From the NCBI RefSeq assembly GCF_002775205.1, contig NC_036453.1:4491103-4555102 (forward strand): 64,000 nucleotides of DNA. Reading direction: 5' to 3'. A program made the position numbers and the translations under genes. Shown here one piece after another: positions 33,501-44,600 of this stretch (its first letter is position 1; each line of letters begins with the position of its first letter). This DNA is from Xiphophorus maculatus. Lineage: Eukaryota > Chordata > Actinopteri > Cyprinodontiformes > Poeciliidae. The notes below the pieces were generated by a model. It was not told the DNA's origin. It saw nothing but the letters and a program-made list of their open reading frames with translations, and ran no database searches.

Positions 33501-36500
33501 TGTCATTTATTGAGATACACCTGAACATTGAGTGAAGTGAATCTTTATGTGTTTCATGACCTGAGCTCGTTTATCCAGACTGTCCAGATCTTTAAGTAGC
33601 TGTTCTGTCTGAACCACTGTAGTTCCCACACAGGCAATTTCCTTCTCCTGGGCCGAGATCCGCTCCAGCACCTCATCCATCTGCACACAAACCACAGGAG
33701 TGTAAACCAAGAGGCCTGACTAAAATGACTTTTATGGGAGTGAGAGCACAAACACCAATTATCCCACCTGCTGGAAGCTGCTTTCATAATGCAGCAGCTG
33801 GAGGTACTGTTGCAGCTTCAGGTGGTGTTTTTCAAAGAAACCATCAAATGCCTCCTCCATGTCTCTGAGCTGTGCCAGAAGCCTAAAATACACACGGCAG
33901 GCACACTCCCAAACAAACTCTCTGCTTAAATAAAGTTCAAATTTTCAAACTGAATCTAAACATGACAAAAAATCTCCAAGAAATGATCCTGGAACCTTTT
34001 CACATGAACAGCACCTCTGAACAGTTTCCATGTCGGCTTGTATTTCCCGCTCTTCCTCAGCTTCTCTCTTTGCGGCTTTAACTGTTTCCAGGTTTGACAA
34101 CAGCAGGCGTCCTTCTTTCAGCACGCCCCGGATGTCATCCTGACAAAACAAGAAAAACACACACAGCTAAAGCAGCATGCACCTAAAATTTAGGAGAAAA
34201 ACTGCTATAAAAAGTAGAGGAGAGAAAAAAAGACAAGGATGGACAGTGAGTAAGTGCCACCTTCATCTGTCTGTATCGATGTGAGTGGGAGTGGAGCAGG
34301 AATTCAATGGCATTAGCTTCATCTGGGAGTTCGGTCTCAGACAGCTCAGAGCCGAATCCCTGCAGCAGCTGAGCGATCTCTTTCACCGTCACTGCAAAGG
34401 TCTCAATGGACTGCATAAACAAACAAATTGTCAAAAGTATAAAAACAGATGACATTTCATAAGCATAACTTGGTGTGGTGGATTCGCATCAGTTAGCTGT
34501 TTACCGATCGTAGGAGGACCCAGTCACTTTGGCAATATTCAACCTTTGCAGTAAAGTCTGATGCCAGGTGGTTTTCATCGATGTAGCGCAGCAGGTCACC
34601 CACTGAGCGCAGCATCACCACCTGCAAGACACAGAGCAAAAATAAATCCTGAGTCCAACATTGCCGTCTAACATTTACAAAATTAGAAAATTAACTAAAT
34701 GCGGTGTTGCATGCAAAATATGCTGTGTGATATTCGGTAAAGTCTTTTTACCGGCATCTTTAGGAGGAAGTCATCCTGGCTGAAGCGAAAGCCCAGGTCT
34801 GTGCTGGAGGACGGACTGGGGGTGGAGCTCAACAAGCTGGTGGGGCGAAGCACCAAGACCAAGTGAAGGTTGCCAGGAAAAGAAGTCTAAAAGAAATAAT
34901 TCATTTCTTACTTTCATGAACTCCTGAATTCTGTACAAAAATACAACTTAAAAATGTCAAAAATCTTTGACATTACATCTTTTGCTACCAAAGAAACAAA
35001 CTTTTTGCAATGATGCAGAAAGTGTTGTTTTGAGAATACTAATAGATATAAATCTTTCTGTCTTTCAACTTGTTTTACAAAAAAAATGCTTTTAATTACA
35101 GAACATCAGACTGATTATGTCAGCCAAATGACAAACATGCAGCACAGATTATTTTTAAATTTCAGATCAAGCATAAAAAACAACATAACACAGTTTCATA
35201 TTCCAAGTATTACAGACATAATTATTCTGGAAATGTTATTGTTTTAGCTACAACAAACAGATTTTTGTGGCTTATTCTGTTACTTCTGGCAGGCAGGAAA
35301 CAGAGAGACGGTACTGAAGACGTTAGACTGCCAACTCAGAGAAAGAGTGCGAAGCTTAACACAGCATCAGCATCCTTCAATGTCAGTCTGGCAGATCTTT
35401 CAGCTTCGGTAGCATTTCAGCGCCTCTAAAAATCGGCTCTTCTTACTCACTCCGCTGCTTAGTGAAACATCTTCCTTCAGTCTCAGCTGTCAAGCCAAAC
35501 TCCCAACAAACAGGCACATTTTCTTTGTTGTAATAAACCTTACAATGTTTTTGTAAAACGTTGTAGTAGCTATTTGGCAGCTGAATGCCAGTTATTTACT
35601 GTCATACTGTGACTTACAGCTGTATTTTCTATGGTAAAATAACTGCATTTTAAATCATAAAAAATCTAAAATGTAGCAGTCTGTACATTTTAGATTTTGC
35701 AGAAATTAAAGCATATTTTTTTCTTCAAAAGCAACATTTCAGATTTCTGCAGAAGTTGCAGGGTAAACTTTATCTTATCTTCAGGTAGAATTTAATAGCA
35801 ATTGGAAACTTGATTTTAAAACTCTTTTTGTAAGAATTCACAGTTAGCTTTACTTTAAAAAGACAGTTTGAACAGATGTAAACTGATTATTGTTGCATTT
35901 TTTTCACCTAGTTCATCGTAATCTATTGTGAAACAAAACAACATTGAGAATTTTCACTACAATTTATGCAGGAGGTTGAGGATTACATCTTAGCCACTTC
36001 ACATCACGCACTGAATTAAAAATTACTACATCTGGAGTTATTTACTGGTGTTTTAGAAAATATTCTTTCTTTATGGTTGCTATCAATATTTTCATGAAGA
36101 TGAAACCATTTTAGTCCAGCGGCAAACTAGTAAACATTACTCTGATTTCATTCAGGATAAAAATCAACAGATAACAGTTTTAAGTGTAGCATGTATTTGT
36201 ATTTAGTTAAAAGTTAAAGTTACAGTTGCAACTATTTTTGGGGGAATTTTTCTACCCACTTGTACATCTATAGACTGAAATTTCTGCAGTATTGCCTTTG
36301 AAAGTTTTCCTGGATTCGATAGGGGACATTTGTAAACATTAATTTTCAATGAATTTAGCCCCATTCACATTCTGGTTCACTCTAAGCCCCCAATATGATG
36401 AGGCCATGCATAATGTTTAGCATGACTACAAAAAGGTTCAGTTCGTCTCGTCTGATCGGAGCATCTTTTTCCACGTTTGCTGTCTCCTCTGAATAGGTTG

Positions 36501-37385
36501 TGTTAAAATCTTGATGCTTTTTGGTCTTTTGTTTCTCTGCTGTAAACGTTTCTGTAACATTATTATCTGCAGAGCTCATTGGTCTTCATTATGCTTTTTG
36601 TTTACTTTTGCTCTCTACCGAACCTCTGAGGCCTTCAGAGAAAAGCTGTATTTACACTGAGACAAATACTTGTGCACTTTTTACCAATTAGGTGACAACA
36701 AAATGTATCATTAGTATTTAATGATATCAGAATGAAGGGGTCTGAATGCAAATTAACACCCATCATGTTTTAGTTGTAAAAATATTGAAAGCCATGTTAA
36801 AAGTGCACTGTCCACCTATAAACACACCTTTACAAATAAAATGTGGACCTGTCAGCAAAATCTACTAAATCTTTCATTCTTATGGGAAAACCAACTTAAG
36901 TTCAAATTGTGAATCTTATTTTTGCTCACCCAGCAGCCATGATGATGTAACCAAAACTTGTAAGAACATCAGCATTGCACAACTGTGCAACATATAAAGA
37001 TCAATGAGGCCGATTTGACTTAATACACAAACAAGGCTTTAACAACACCTTCATTTCTTTGGTCTCCCAGGAAAGCTTTCTGTTTTGCACCTTCAGGACC
37101 AATCCAAGCACATTTGTCATTGGCCTGTCCTACACCAAACACAGACTTATTGACAGTGAGCTGCACTCTGCAGCCTCTAGGAAAAAGGCGTGTTAAAAAT
37201 GTATTGCGTCTTAAAAACACATCACGCACTCGGTGTCGCAGTGTAAAACAGTATTATCTCTCTTTGCTGCAGTAGCTATCCTTCACCGCCCAGTCTGAAG
37301 CCTCCCACGTTCCCCACCTCCCGGTGGAGCTTACCGCGGCCCGGCGCAGACGGGGAAACCCCCACCGCATGTTAGATTCGGCCAT
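24406..37385 (-). CDS. mcf2: MCF.2/DBL-type Rho guanine nucleotide exchange factor, 26 coding exons
   Basis: The minus-strand CDS starts MAESNMRWGFPRLRRAA (37335-37385; human MCF2 MAEANPRRGKMRFRRNA) and ends at TGA 24406-24408. The 26 exons sum to 3042 bases, 1013 residues. Order: the C-terminal part of a SEC14-like region (TSFPGNLHLVLVL onward), a spectrin-like coiled region, DH domain (about 524-711), PH domain (about 712-815), a variable acidic tail, and an SH3 domain (950-1013). DBL-family DH-PH cassettes load GTP on RhoA/Cdc42 at membranes. The neighbourhood with f9 supports mcf2 rather than mcf2l, although the SH3 end is like MCF2L. One intron uses a GC donor (after 30079). The first intron is 2.4 kb and holds a Tc1-like fossil. 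The start codon lies at the edge of a CpG-rich promoter. Confidence 0.92.
25226..25490. mobile_element. Tc1/mariner-like end fragment in mcf2 intron
   Basis: The run agtgcctataaaaaatctcc, later gattgcatatatattcccca and ctttaagtcagtacttggta, matches the terminal region of an abundant teleost Tc1-like element whose consensus has '...agtgcctataaaaagtattcac' and 'gattgcataagtattcaccc'. No transposase frame or second terminus is visible here. It lies in the intron just 3' (minus sense) of the 25555-25727 exon. Confidence 0.45.
27744..28598 (-). other. mcf2: mcf2 PH domain exons
   Basis: Exons 19-21: 28389-28598 (GDISQLGRIILQGNFSVWIS ... RHLFLYDHALLFCKRR), 27920-28012 (MSTVAITETVKGDVKKFEIC), 27744-27822 (EVKVAWLNEIQKIL). 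The last piece is the C-terminal PH helix with its conserved tryptophan. In DBL-family GEFs the PH domain follows DH directly, binds phosphoinositides and assists exchange. The donor after 28389 is gttaag, weaker than its neighbours, but frame and homology require it. Confidence 0.9.
28731..30620 (-). other. mcf2: mcf2 linker and DH (RhoGEF) domain exons
   Basis: Exons 12-18: 30520-30620 (linker), 30331-30397, 30079-30194, 29880-29949, 29698-29790, 29505-29597, 28731-28856. Conserved region 1 is HIMKELIATERIYVDELLSV, the middle is KDVLFGNMPEIYQFH then VGACFLQRKDKFQVYERYCQ, and conserved region 3 is DSYLLKPIQRLTKYQLLLK, ending SVNDSMHQIAITGYP. These are the residues that grip Rho GTPases in DH domains. 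The exon at 29698-29790 is short and easily missed; its acceptor is gagtag|aaagac. Confidence 0.92.
31210..34886 (-). other. mcf2: mcf2 N-terminal half: SEC14-like and spectrin-repeat exons
   Basis: Exons 2-11, in transcript order: 34752-34886, 34505-34621, 34261-34410, 34015-34139, 33768-33882, 33561-33680, 32146-32337, 31812-32003, 31565-31745, 31210-31298. Recognisable human MCF2 counterparts: VVMLRSVGDLLRYIDENHL, SIETFAVTVKEIAQLLQGFG, DMEEAFDGFFEKHHLKLQQY, QVVILHGHQLAANHHYAL, and VRPIQLVAPRPE before the linker. In DBL proteins this half is inhibitory and binds lipids; its loss activates the oncogene. Intron phases stay consistent throughout. The 1.2-kb intron between 32337 and 33561 shows nothing notable. 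Confidence 0.9.
36330..36830. mobile_element. Degraded Tc1-like transposon in mcf2 intron 1
   Basis: The segment 36440-36560 (around cgtctgatcggagcatcttt and ccacgtttgctgtctcc) and 36655-36760 (gacaaatacttgtgcacttt, then aatgaaggggtctgaatgca) match successive parts of a common teleost Tc1-like element. All frames are decayed. The rest of this 2.4-kb intron (34887-37334) shows only AT-rich sequence. Confidence 0.5.
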
Positions 37386-37620
37386 GGCTCCCAGCGGTTT
37401 CTCCCCCCCTGTTCTGTCCCGGCCCGGACCGGCTGTAGCGGGAAGTAGAGTCGGGAGCGAGCTGCCGCAGCGATGGCTCGGTACCTCCACTGCAGTGTCC
37501 GGGCGGGCCGAGCGGCGCGCTCAGTGCGCACCAGACGTCCTCTGCTCTGCACCGGGATGGAGGGGCGTGCGGTGCTGCACTCACCTGACGTCAAAACTAA
37601 CAGCAGCTACGTTAGTGTTA
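37300..37620 (-). promoter_or_regulatory. mcf2: CpG-rich promoter of mcf2
   Basis: A sharp GC/CpG-rich patch (for example gcgggccgagcggcgcgc at 37502-37519) covers the first coding exon and about 230 bases upstream in a region that is otherwise AT-rich. No TATA box is evident. It looks like a CpG-island promoter facing left, away from arr3. Confidence 0.6.
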
Positions 37621-37734
37621 AAGCAAACAACCTCTCTACTGCTATTACTGCTGCGAACATAACTCTAATCTCTGCCACTTGACTGAATTCATAGAAAAAC
37701 CTGCCGCACACCATTGTAATTATAAAAGAAAATG

Positions 37735-37772
<38 letters not shown>

Positions 37773-39667
37773 ACTTTCCCTTTGTTTAAACACGCCTTTT
37801 TGAAACATAATTTAAGACAGACCTGGATAAAAACCTTAACATTAAGCTAAGATACAAATAACCTGTAACATAAAAATAATTTAAAGAATTGATTGAACGT
37901 TTCTAATAGGATCCGCTAGATGGCAGTAAATGCAAGAATTTGTCACCATGTCTGCAGATCAAAACTTAGCCGAACATTAGCATGAGTTTTAACAGACCTT
38001 TTAGTCCTCAGAGATAAATCGTTACAATGCCTGCGGAATCATTCAAAACGCTGTTCAGCAACGATAAGGGTCTGATTATTAATATATATTTTTATACATT
38101 TTTGAGAAGGACATACTTTTCTTCCTTGTATTTTTTCTTTGAATGTAAACAATTTTATAAATATGGCCAGAGTTTGTTTTGTTTTTTTTAAGAAAAATGG
38201 TCAAAATGTCATTCTGTATTAAAAATAGTAGAGTCAAACTCCAACAGACCTTTGTAAGAAGGTCAGTGCACAAATTTTTTGATTAATTACGACAGAATAC
38301 AAATTCACAACACACAATTTAGGTTTGGTTTTAATCTACCATGTAAAATTTTAAGAAAACACTATTTGTAATGTGACATATATAAAATATAAATGCAAGG
38401 CGCTGCAAATGGTTAGTTTTATCTGCAAGTCCTTCATGTAATGTTTGAGATTAAACTGCAGACAGCTTTTTTTACTTTAGGTTTTATTTGCTCCTAAAGA
38501 AAAATAAAATAGTTTAAACTACTGATGACACCTATAAATCATCGGCTCAACTTGGGCTGAGTCCCATGTTTGCCCTAACCTCCAGTTAAACCTTTGATGT
38601 AAGGCTGCAGCATTTGGTTTGTGTTGAACCCAGAGGTTTATAGTAGCTAAATTCTAACTTAATTAGCATTCCTTCATTTTTGAGGAAACATTTTTTGAAA
38701 TGTAGTTTTTTTTTAAGAAATACAACCTATTGCATTAAAATTAATATTACCACTAATAATAATTTCCAACATTTTAAAACTCTGTCAATAGCTTGTCATC
38801 ATTTCTTTAACTGTGGTATTTTGAGGGCTGAAGGGAAACACCACTGATCCTATCTCACCTTTGACCCTTCACTAAGACAGTGCTGAATAAGTCAGCTTAC
38901 TCTGATGTTTCTGTCAAGGCTCCATCATCCGTATTGTAACGTGACTGGGAGCTGCTAATCTGCCTCAGTCAGATAGACTTAACTACAGGGAAACCCCACA
39001 CTGCCCCACAGAAGACTCCAAATTTACAGACTCACTTAAACCTTTAGTTTGACTTTGTTTAATTGCTTTCTTCAGACTTTGATCCCAAACCCAAAGGCTC
39101 GGTCCACTTGAGATAGCTGTGACTAATTTTTTCACCACTTACCGACGGGATCTTGTTGGACTTTTACATTTCTAGCCTTAGTCTGTCTTTATTGCCAGTT
39201 CTGTAAACATGATTTCCATGAAGTCCTATTATCTTATTTTTGGTTAATGCAACATGACTTCCAGCACAGTTCAGACTAAAAATAACAGCTTTAAAGGCTA
39301 TTATTAAACTCTAAGTAGACATACTTTTCTGCAAACTATTTAAAGAAGTTTTAATCTGTACAACGCTAAAACACTAAAAGTAAAATGATAGGGATTTATT
39401 GTAGTATCTAAGTAAATGTGTATTTTATAGTTGGATTTCTTACGTCTGCAGTGAATAGCAGGCTGGATTAGCAACCTACTATGACCATGCTATGTGGTGG
39501 CTGTTGGGTTATCTGAGTGACATTTTTAAACTCTTTGTAACCCAAAATAAGCTGTGGGCTGATTCCTTAATTGGATTATGGAGGAGGCAACGACAGCAAT
39601 GTAGCTGTTAACTCTGAAACCGAGACAGCAAGATGGTATATAAGGGGACACCAAATGTCATTGGCCA
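37386..39667. other. Divergent intergenic region between mcf2 and arr3
   Basis: Contains the mcf2 CpG promoter, a 30-base poly-A run at 37742-37771, and AT-rich sequence with no coding exon. The last 250 bases form the arr3 promoter. Human MCF2 and ARR3 are both X-linked but far apart, so this gap is a candidate block junction. Confidence 0.4.
37742..37771. repeat. Poly-A run
   Basis: Thirty uninterrupted A residues. The preceding sequence (gaaaatgttttttt) does not identify a retroposed gene, so it is listed as simple sequence. Confidence 0.9.
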
Positions 39668-39711
39668 CACTCTCAACTCACCTTGACACACACTGACACT
39701 AGGAACTTGAG
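39465..39711 (+). promoter_or_regulatory. arr3: arr3 promoter and noncoding exon 1
   Basis: A TATA box (tatataag, 39637-39644) is followed about 25-30 bases on by a likely start, and exon 1 (about 39668-39711) ends at a consensus donor, cttgag|gtaaga. Two ggatta sites, the CRX/OTX core, lie at 39465-39470 and 39573-39578. CRX-type factors drive photoreceptor genes, which fits a cone arrestin. TATA, donor and motifs are seen; factor binding is inference. Confidence 0.6.
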
Positions 39712-39840
39712 GTAAGACCTTCTTGTAGCGTTAATATTCATGATTTACGCTATATTTACATATATGCAGAGATCTATGAGTGTTTTAGTTGATGCTAGGA
39801 CTGAAAAATGTGGATACTTGAAAGACAGATGACTGTAGAC

Positions 39841-40044
39841 CAATGTTGCCCAAAGTCGGTCCTCGAGGGCCGGCATCCTGCACGTTTTAGTTCTCTCACT
39901 GGTGGTACCAACAACCTTTTCAGCATGTCAATGTTCTTCTTAGGCCTTCTAAAGAGCCATCATTTGATTCAGGTGCGTTAAACCAGGGAGAGAACTAAAA
40001 CATGCAGGATGCCGGTCCTCAAGGACCGACTTTGGGCACCACTG
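39841..40044. mobile_element. Complete hAT-type MITE in arr3 intron 1
   Basis: The ends are long inverted repeats: caatgttgcccaaagtcggt at the left and cgactttgggcaccactg at the right, continuing inward as cctcgagggccggcatcctg and its near inverse. Perfect 8-bp direct repeats ctgtagac flank it at 39833-39840 and 40045-40052. It is 204 bp, noncoding, and mobilised by an autonomous hAT in trans. It lies about 130 bases after arr3 exon 1. Confidence 0.9.
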
Positions 40045-41621
40045 CTGTAGACAATTGCAAGTTTTAGGAATACAGACGTTATCACCCTGGCAAGTTTGGT
40101 AAATTGGTTATGACCTAAGTGGTGTTGTATTTAATCAAAAAAATGCAAATCTATTGTTATTGCATGTGAAAACCAACAAAAATTATCTTCATTATACAAA
40201 TGTCATACATATGTGAATGTAATATTTAATTAAGTCTTTTACTGCATTAAATCCAAAGCAGGCTGACATTAATAATTTAACAACAGATTTAAGCATTTGG
40301 TTGTGTTTTTTACTGCATATCATATAATCATCTTAACATTTACAATATGCAATTTTACTGGCTTATTTTCATTTTCTGATATCATGAAGTCCTAAGTGTT
40401 AGTTGAAATAAACTGTCTTAAGGTCAAATATGTGATTGCGTATTAGTCACAGCAGACTGATAATCTGGCCATGCGAGGTCAGTCTGGACTTGTGTTCAGA
40501 TTAAAGTAGATTTTAGTCTTCTTCTGTGGTGAGAATCTTCTCTTCAGAGTAAAGTTATGGCTTATCTTTGTGACTTCAACATTCTCAGCAGCCAAAAGAT
40601 GGACAAACCAAATAACAATAACATGTTTTTCCTTACAAAATCCAAAAAGTAGCACAGCCAAACATTAGTGTAAAATTTTTAACTTCTGAAAAATCTTTGA
40701 GCAAAGACTTTTCTTTAGTCTATCAATGATTCAGTTTTATTTCTGTCAACCACAGGGTCATTTTTGCTTGTGTGTGTTTGTGTTACTGTTCTGCACCTCT
40801 TTGGTTCAGTCTGAAATCTTCACATTTATCACTCTCATCACTATAATCAATAACAAAATTATTAGTGCAAGATATTTGAAAGAAGTTATACTTTTCATTA
40901 AAAGGCTTAACTGCAAACTTCTTCAAGAATTTGAGCATTTATTCCTCCTGTACACATGTATCAAAAATAAAGTAAATCCTCTATAAATTTTAGGGCTTGA
41001 AAGTATATTCTTTTGGTCTTTCCCTCGTTGTAAACGTATTTATCTAATAAAAAGTGCAGAAAACTATATGCAACATATTCGTGCATGCCATTTTTTTATT
41101 AAATAAAGATGAAACTCCTGTTAAAAGACACAACTCCACACAATTTGAAGCATGTCCTCTCATAATCCGTTGTGAGTAGTTGTAATTCTTCTTTTAGGGC
41201 TCATGTGTCCAAAAATACCAACTCAAGATGCACATTTAGATGTTTAATCACTTAATCAATTCTTGTGTACAACCCACAATCTGTTCTCTTGAACTGTGAG
41301 AGAACAGACTGTGCTGAATGTAAACTGTCTTTTTATTGGGTTTTTTTCCTGATGCGTATGTTTACGAGGTTAGGGCCAGCTGGCTGAAAGAATAACAGCT
41401 TTGGCATTGGCCTTTAACACCAGTGGCGTAATCTTATCGCAAAAGATTAACCTCCTACGGCCTCTCGAAAAGAAATATCACCACACCTGCCAAAAACCTG
41501 ACAGAAGGCACACAATCATTATTTTAAACGCAGTTTATGGCCAACAGAGTGACCTTTCCATAACTTAAATTGACCTTTTTTGTCTTATCCTCCACAGGAA
41601 ACTTTGAAACATCTTCCACAA

Positions 41622-44600
41622 ATGGCAAAGTAAGTATTATTTATTTCACTTTTTCTTTTGTTCTTTTTTCATTCTTTTTCTTCTATTATTTTTTCTTTCT
41701 TTCACAAGTATGGGCCACACCTTCTAGTGTATATTTGGATAAAATGTTGAAAACCACTACATTCTGTTAATCTATCAAATTTGGTTGGGACATGATGAAC
41801 CATGAATAAAGATAAAAGTGCATAAATACTTTTGTATAGCATTGTGATTGGGTGCTTTCATTAGAAACTGTTTTTCATGCAAAGTTTAAGATTAAACTTT
41901 GGATCTAATAATTTTTGTCACAAACTTCACTGCAGCAACTGATTTAAAATGTATGTATTAAGTTTTTATTTGACATTTTAATAATCCGTTTACATGATGC
42001 TTTATCAGAATCGTCAGTGTGCAGCTCCTTTGAATAAAGAACACATAAAATCTCAAGAAAATATTTCTAGAAGTGCCCTAAGGTGTTACTTGTGGTTTGT
42101 AAGGACTCATGAGGTGATGCGTTGTTTGAAATGTACTCTCAGACACTAACACTGGTAAGAAGCTCCAGACGGGAGCACAGGGGTTATCGGCTATTTGAGA
42201 AGACTTTGGTTGCAGCTTTTATGACTCCCTCACCTGACCCAACCTCTCAATCTGGGCAGGATGAGGTAAAGCAGCTCCACATTTAGCTATTATCTGGATA
42301 AAGCAGAATAAAGACTTATTGGGTTTACTTCTACATTCCAGGGAAATGTAGAAGTGCTATCCACTGAATCTTAATTACATCGACCATTCATCCTGACTTT
42401 AATTAGTAAATCCTGCAAGACTGTAAATAAATAACAGGTAATATAAGTACTGAGGAGATACGGTTTCTAAATTTCTGTTTTTTTCTCATTTCTTCTCAGG
42501 ATTTTCAAGAAGACCAGTGGAAATGGAGGGGTTAGTGTCCCTCTTTTGCTTCAACATTTTGATTGTGATGTTCTGACTTTTCTAACTTCTCCAATTGCCT
42601 CTGCCTGACAGCTTACCCTCTACTTGGGGAAGAGAGACTATGTGGACCATGTGACTGCAGTGGACAGAATTGGTGTGTGTTTTATTTTTATTTCTCCATA
42701 TTTCTGAGGTTGTACTGTCAAGATTTTAATCAGAACTCTTCCCAAATCCAGATGGTGTTGTCAAGGTGGACACAGCAGATTTTGGTGACAGAAAAGGTAA
42801 CGTAAAAAAGATTCCTTCTGGACTTATCTCCATGGAGAGAAAAGTAACTCAGCGATAAATGTTCAAATGTCGTCATGTTTGCAGCTTTCGTGCAACTAGC
42901 CTGTGCCTTCCGATATGGTAGTGAAGACTTGGACGTGATGGGCCTGTGCTTCAGGAAGGACATCTGGTTCGAGCAGGTGCAGATCTACCCTGAGTGCACC
43001 AAACCTCAACTGAGCGCCATGCATGAGACCCTGCTGAAGAAGGCGGGGGACAACGCCTACCCCTTCTCCTTTGAGGTATGGGAGGATTTTAAGACCTCAG
43101 CTGGGTCAGCTTTTTATGCCTCTGTCCATGGTGCTGAACCACTTTGCTGGAACTGTTGGGAAAAGTCTATTTTCATTGATGTCAAATAGAAAATAAGTTA
43201 GAAAAGAGGGGCTAGAAGTGAAAAATGTTTATTAAACTTGGCATAATGTTAAGGCTCAATGCTTATTCATTTAATTAGTTTGTTTGCCGCCTGAGTGTTA
43301 ACAGTTGTGCTACCATGTAATCATTACTACAATTTTTGGACAAATGTAAGAAATTAACCTTAGTGAAGTTACGTAGAAAAAAAAACAAATTTTAAAAAAG
43401 AATCAAGTGGATTTCATAGAAAGAAAAATAGTACTATTACTTTCCTACACTATCTGTCCAAATTGCATTTAATTGATTTGAAAAACATGGATATGCCATG
43501 GAACCATACTGATGCATAATTCCTATTCAGACATTTTGAAAACAAATATTTGTAAACAATGTAATGAAAAATGACTTGTTTGATTAGAAGCTGCTTCATT
43601 TTGTTTTTCCAGATTCCCAACAACCTGCCCTGCTCAGTCTCTCTGCAGCCCGGACCTGATGACAAGGGAAAGGTGCGCCCCTTTTTCAAATCCACACATC
43701 ATGAAATATGCAAGACCTTCATCATCTTGTGTCTCTTTGCAGGCTTGTGGTGTTGACTTCGAGGTGAAAACCTACCTCGCCATGGAGAAGAACAACCCAG
43801 ATGAAAAGATTGAAAAGAAGTGAGTGCACTTTTGTTATCAGTCCTGCTCCGGTTTTCAGTCTGAGTCATGTTTTTAGTGTTTATATCTGTGTTCTCCGAA
43901 CAGGGACACCGCTCGCCTTGTCGTCCGTAAAATCCAGTACGCCCCGTCTCAGGTGGGAGCCGGCCCCAAGGCTGAAATCTGCAAGAGCTTCATGATGTCT
44001 GACAAACCCGTTCACTTAGAAGCATCAATGGAGAAAGATGTAGGGGGGCAAATTTATTTTACTTATCTGACATTTAACCTTTCATTTACAACACTGACAT
44101 ACTGTATTTATAAAACAGAGAGATGAAAACCAAACAAACTCCTCCAACTAATTTCTGTGTTTTTACAGCTCTACTTCCATGGAGAACCTATTCCAATCAA
44201 AGTCAAAATCAACAACGAGAGCAACAAAACAGTGAAGAAACTCAAAATCACTGGTGGGTTCCTGTGTCATTGATTTATTGATCATTTAATTAAAATCTAG
44301 GCCCGTCCTGAAAATGTATCTACTTCACTCTCTTTTCACAGTGGACCAAACCACCGACATTGTTCTCTACTCAGCTGACAAATACACCAAGTCTGTTCTT
44401 TGCCAAGAGTTTGGGTACGTCTTAGAGCCTATCAGAAAATAAAATTCAGTCAGATTGATGGCAAGTCAACTTTACAGATTGGGGAACATTCGCGCAAATA
44501 AGCAAATGTACCCCAAAAATATAAGGCAAGCCAGATCCACCAAATTGTTTGCCTGAGCTGTTAGGAAAGGCAACATAAAACAGATAAATTAATATAGTTT

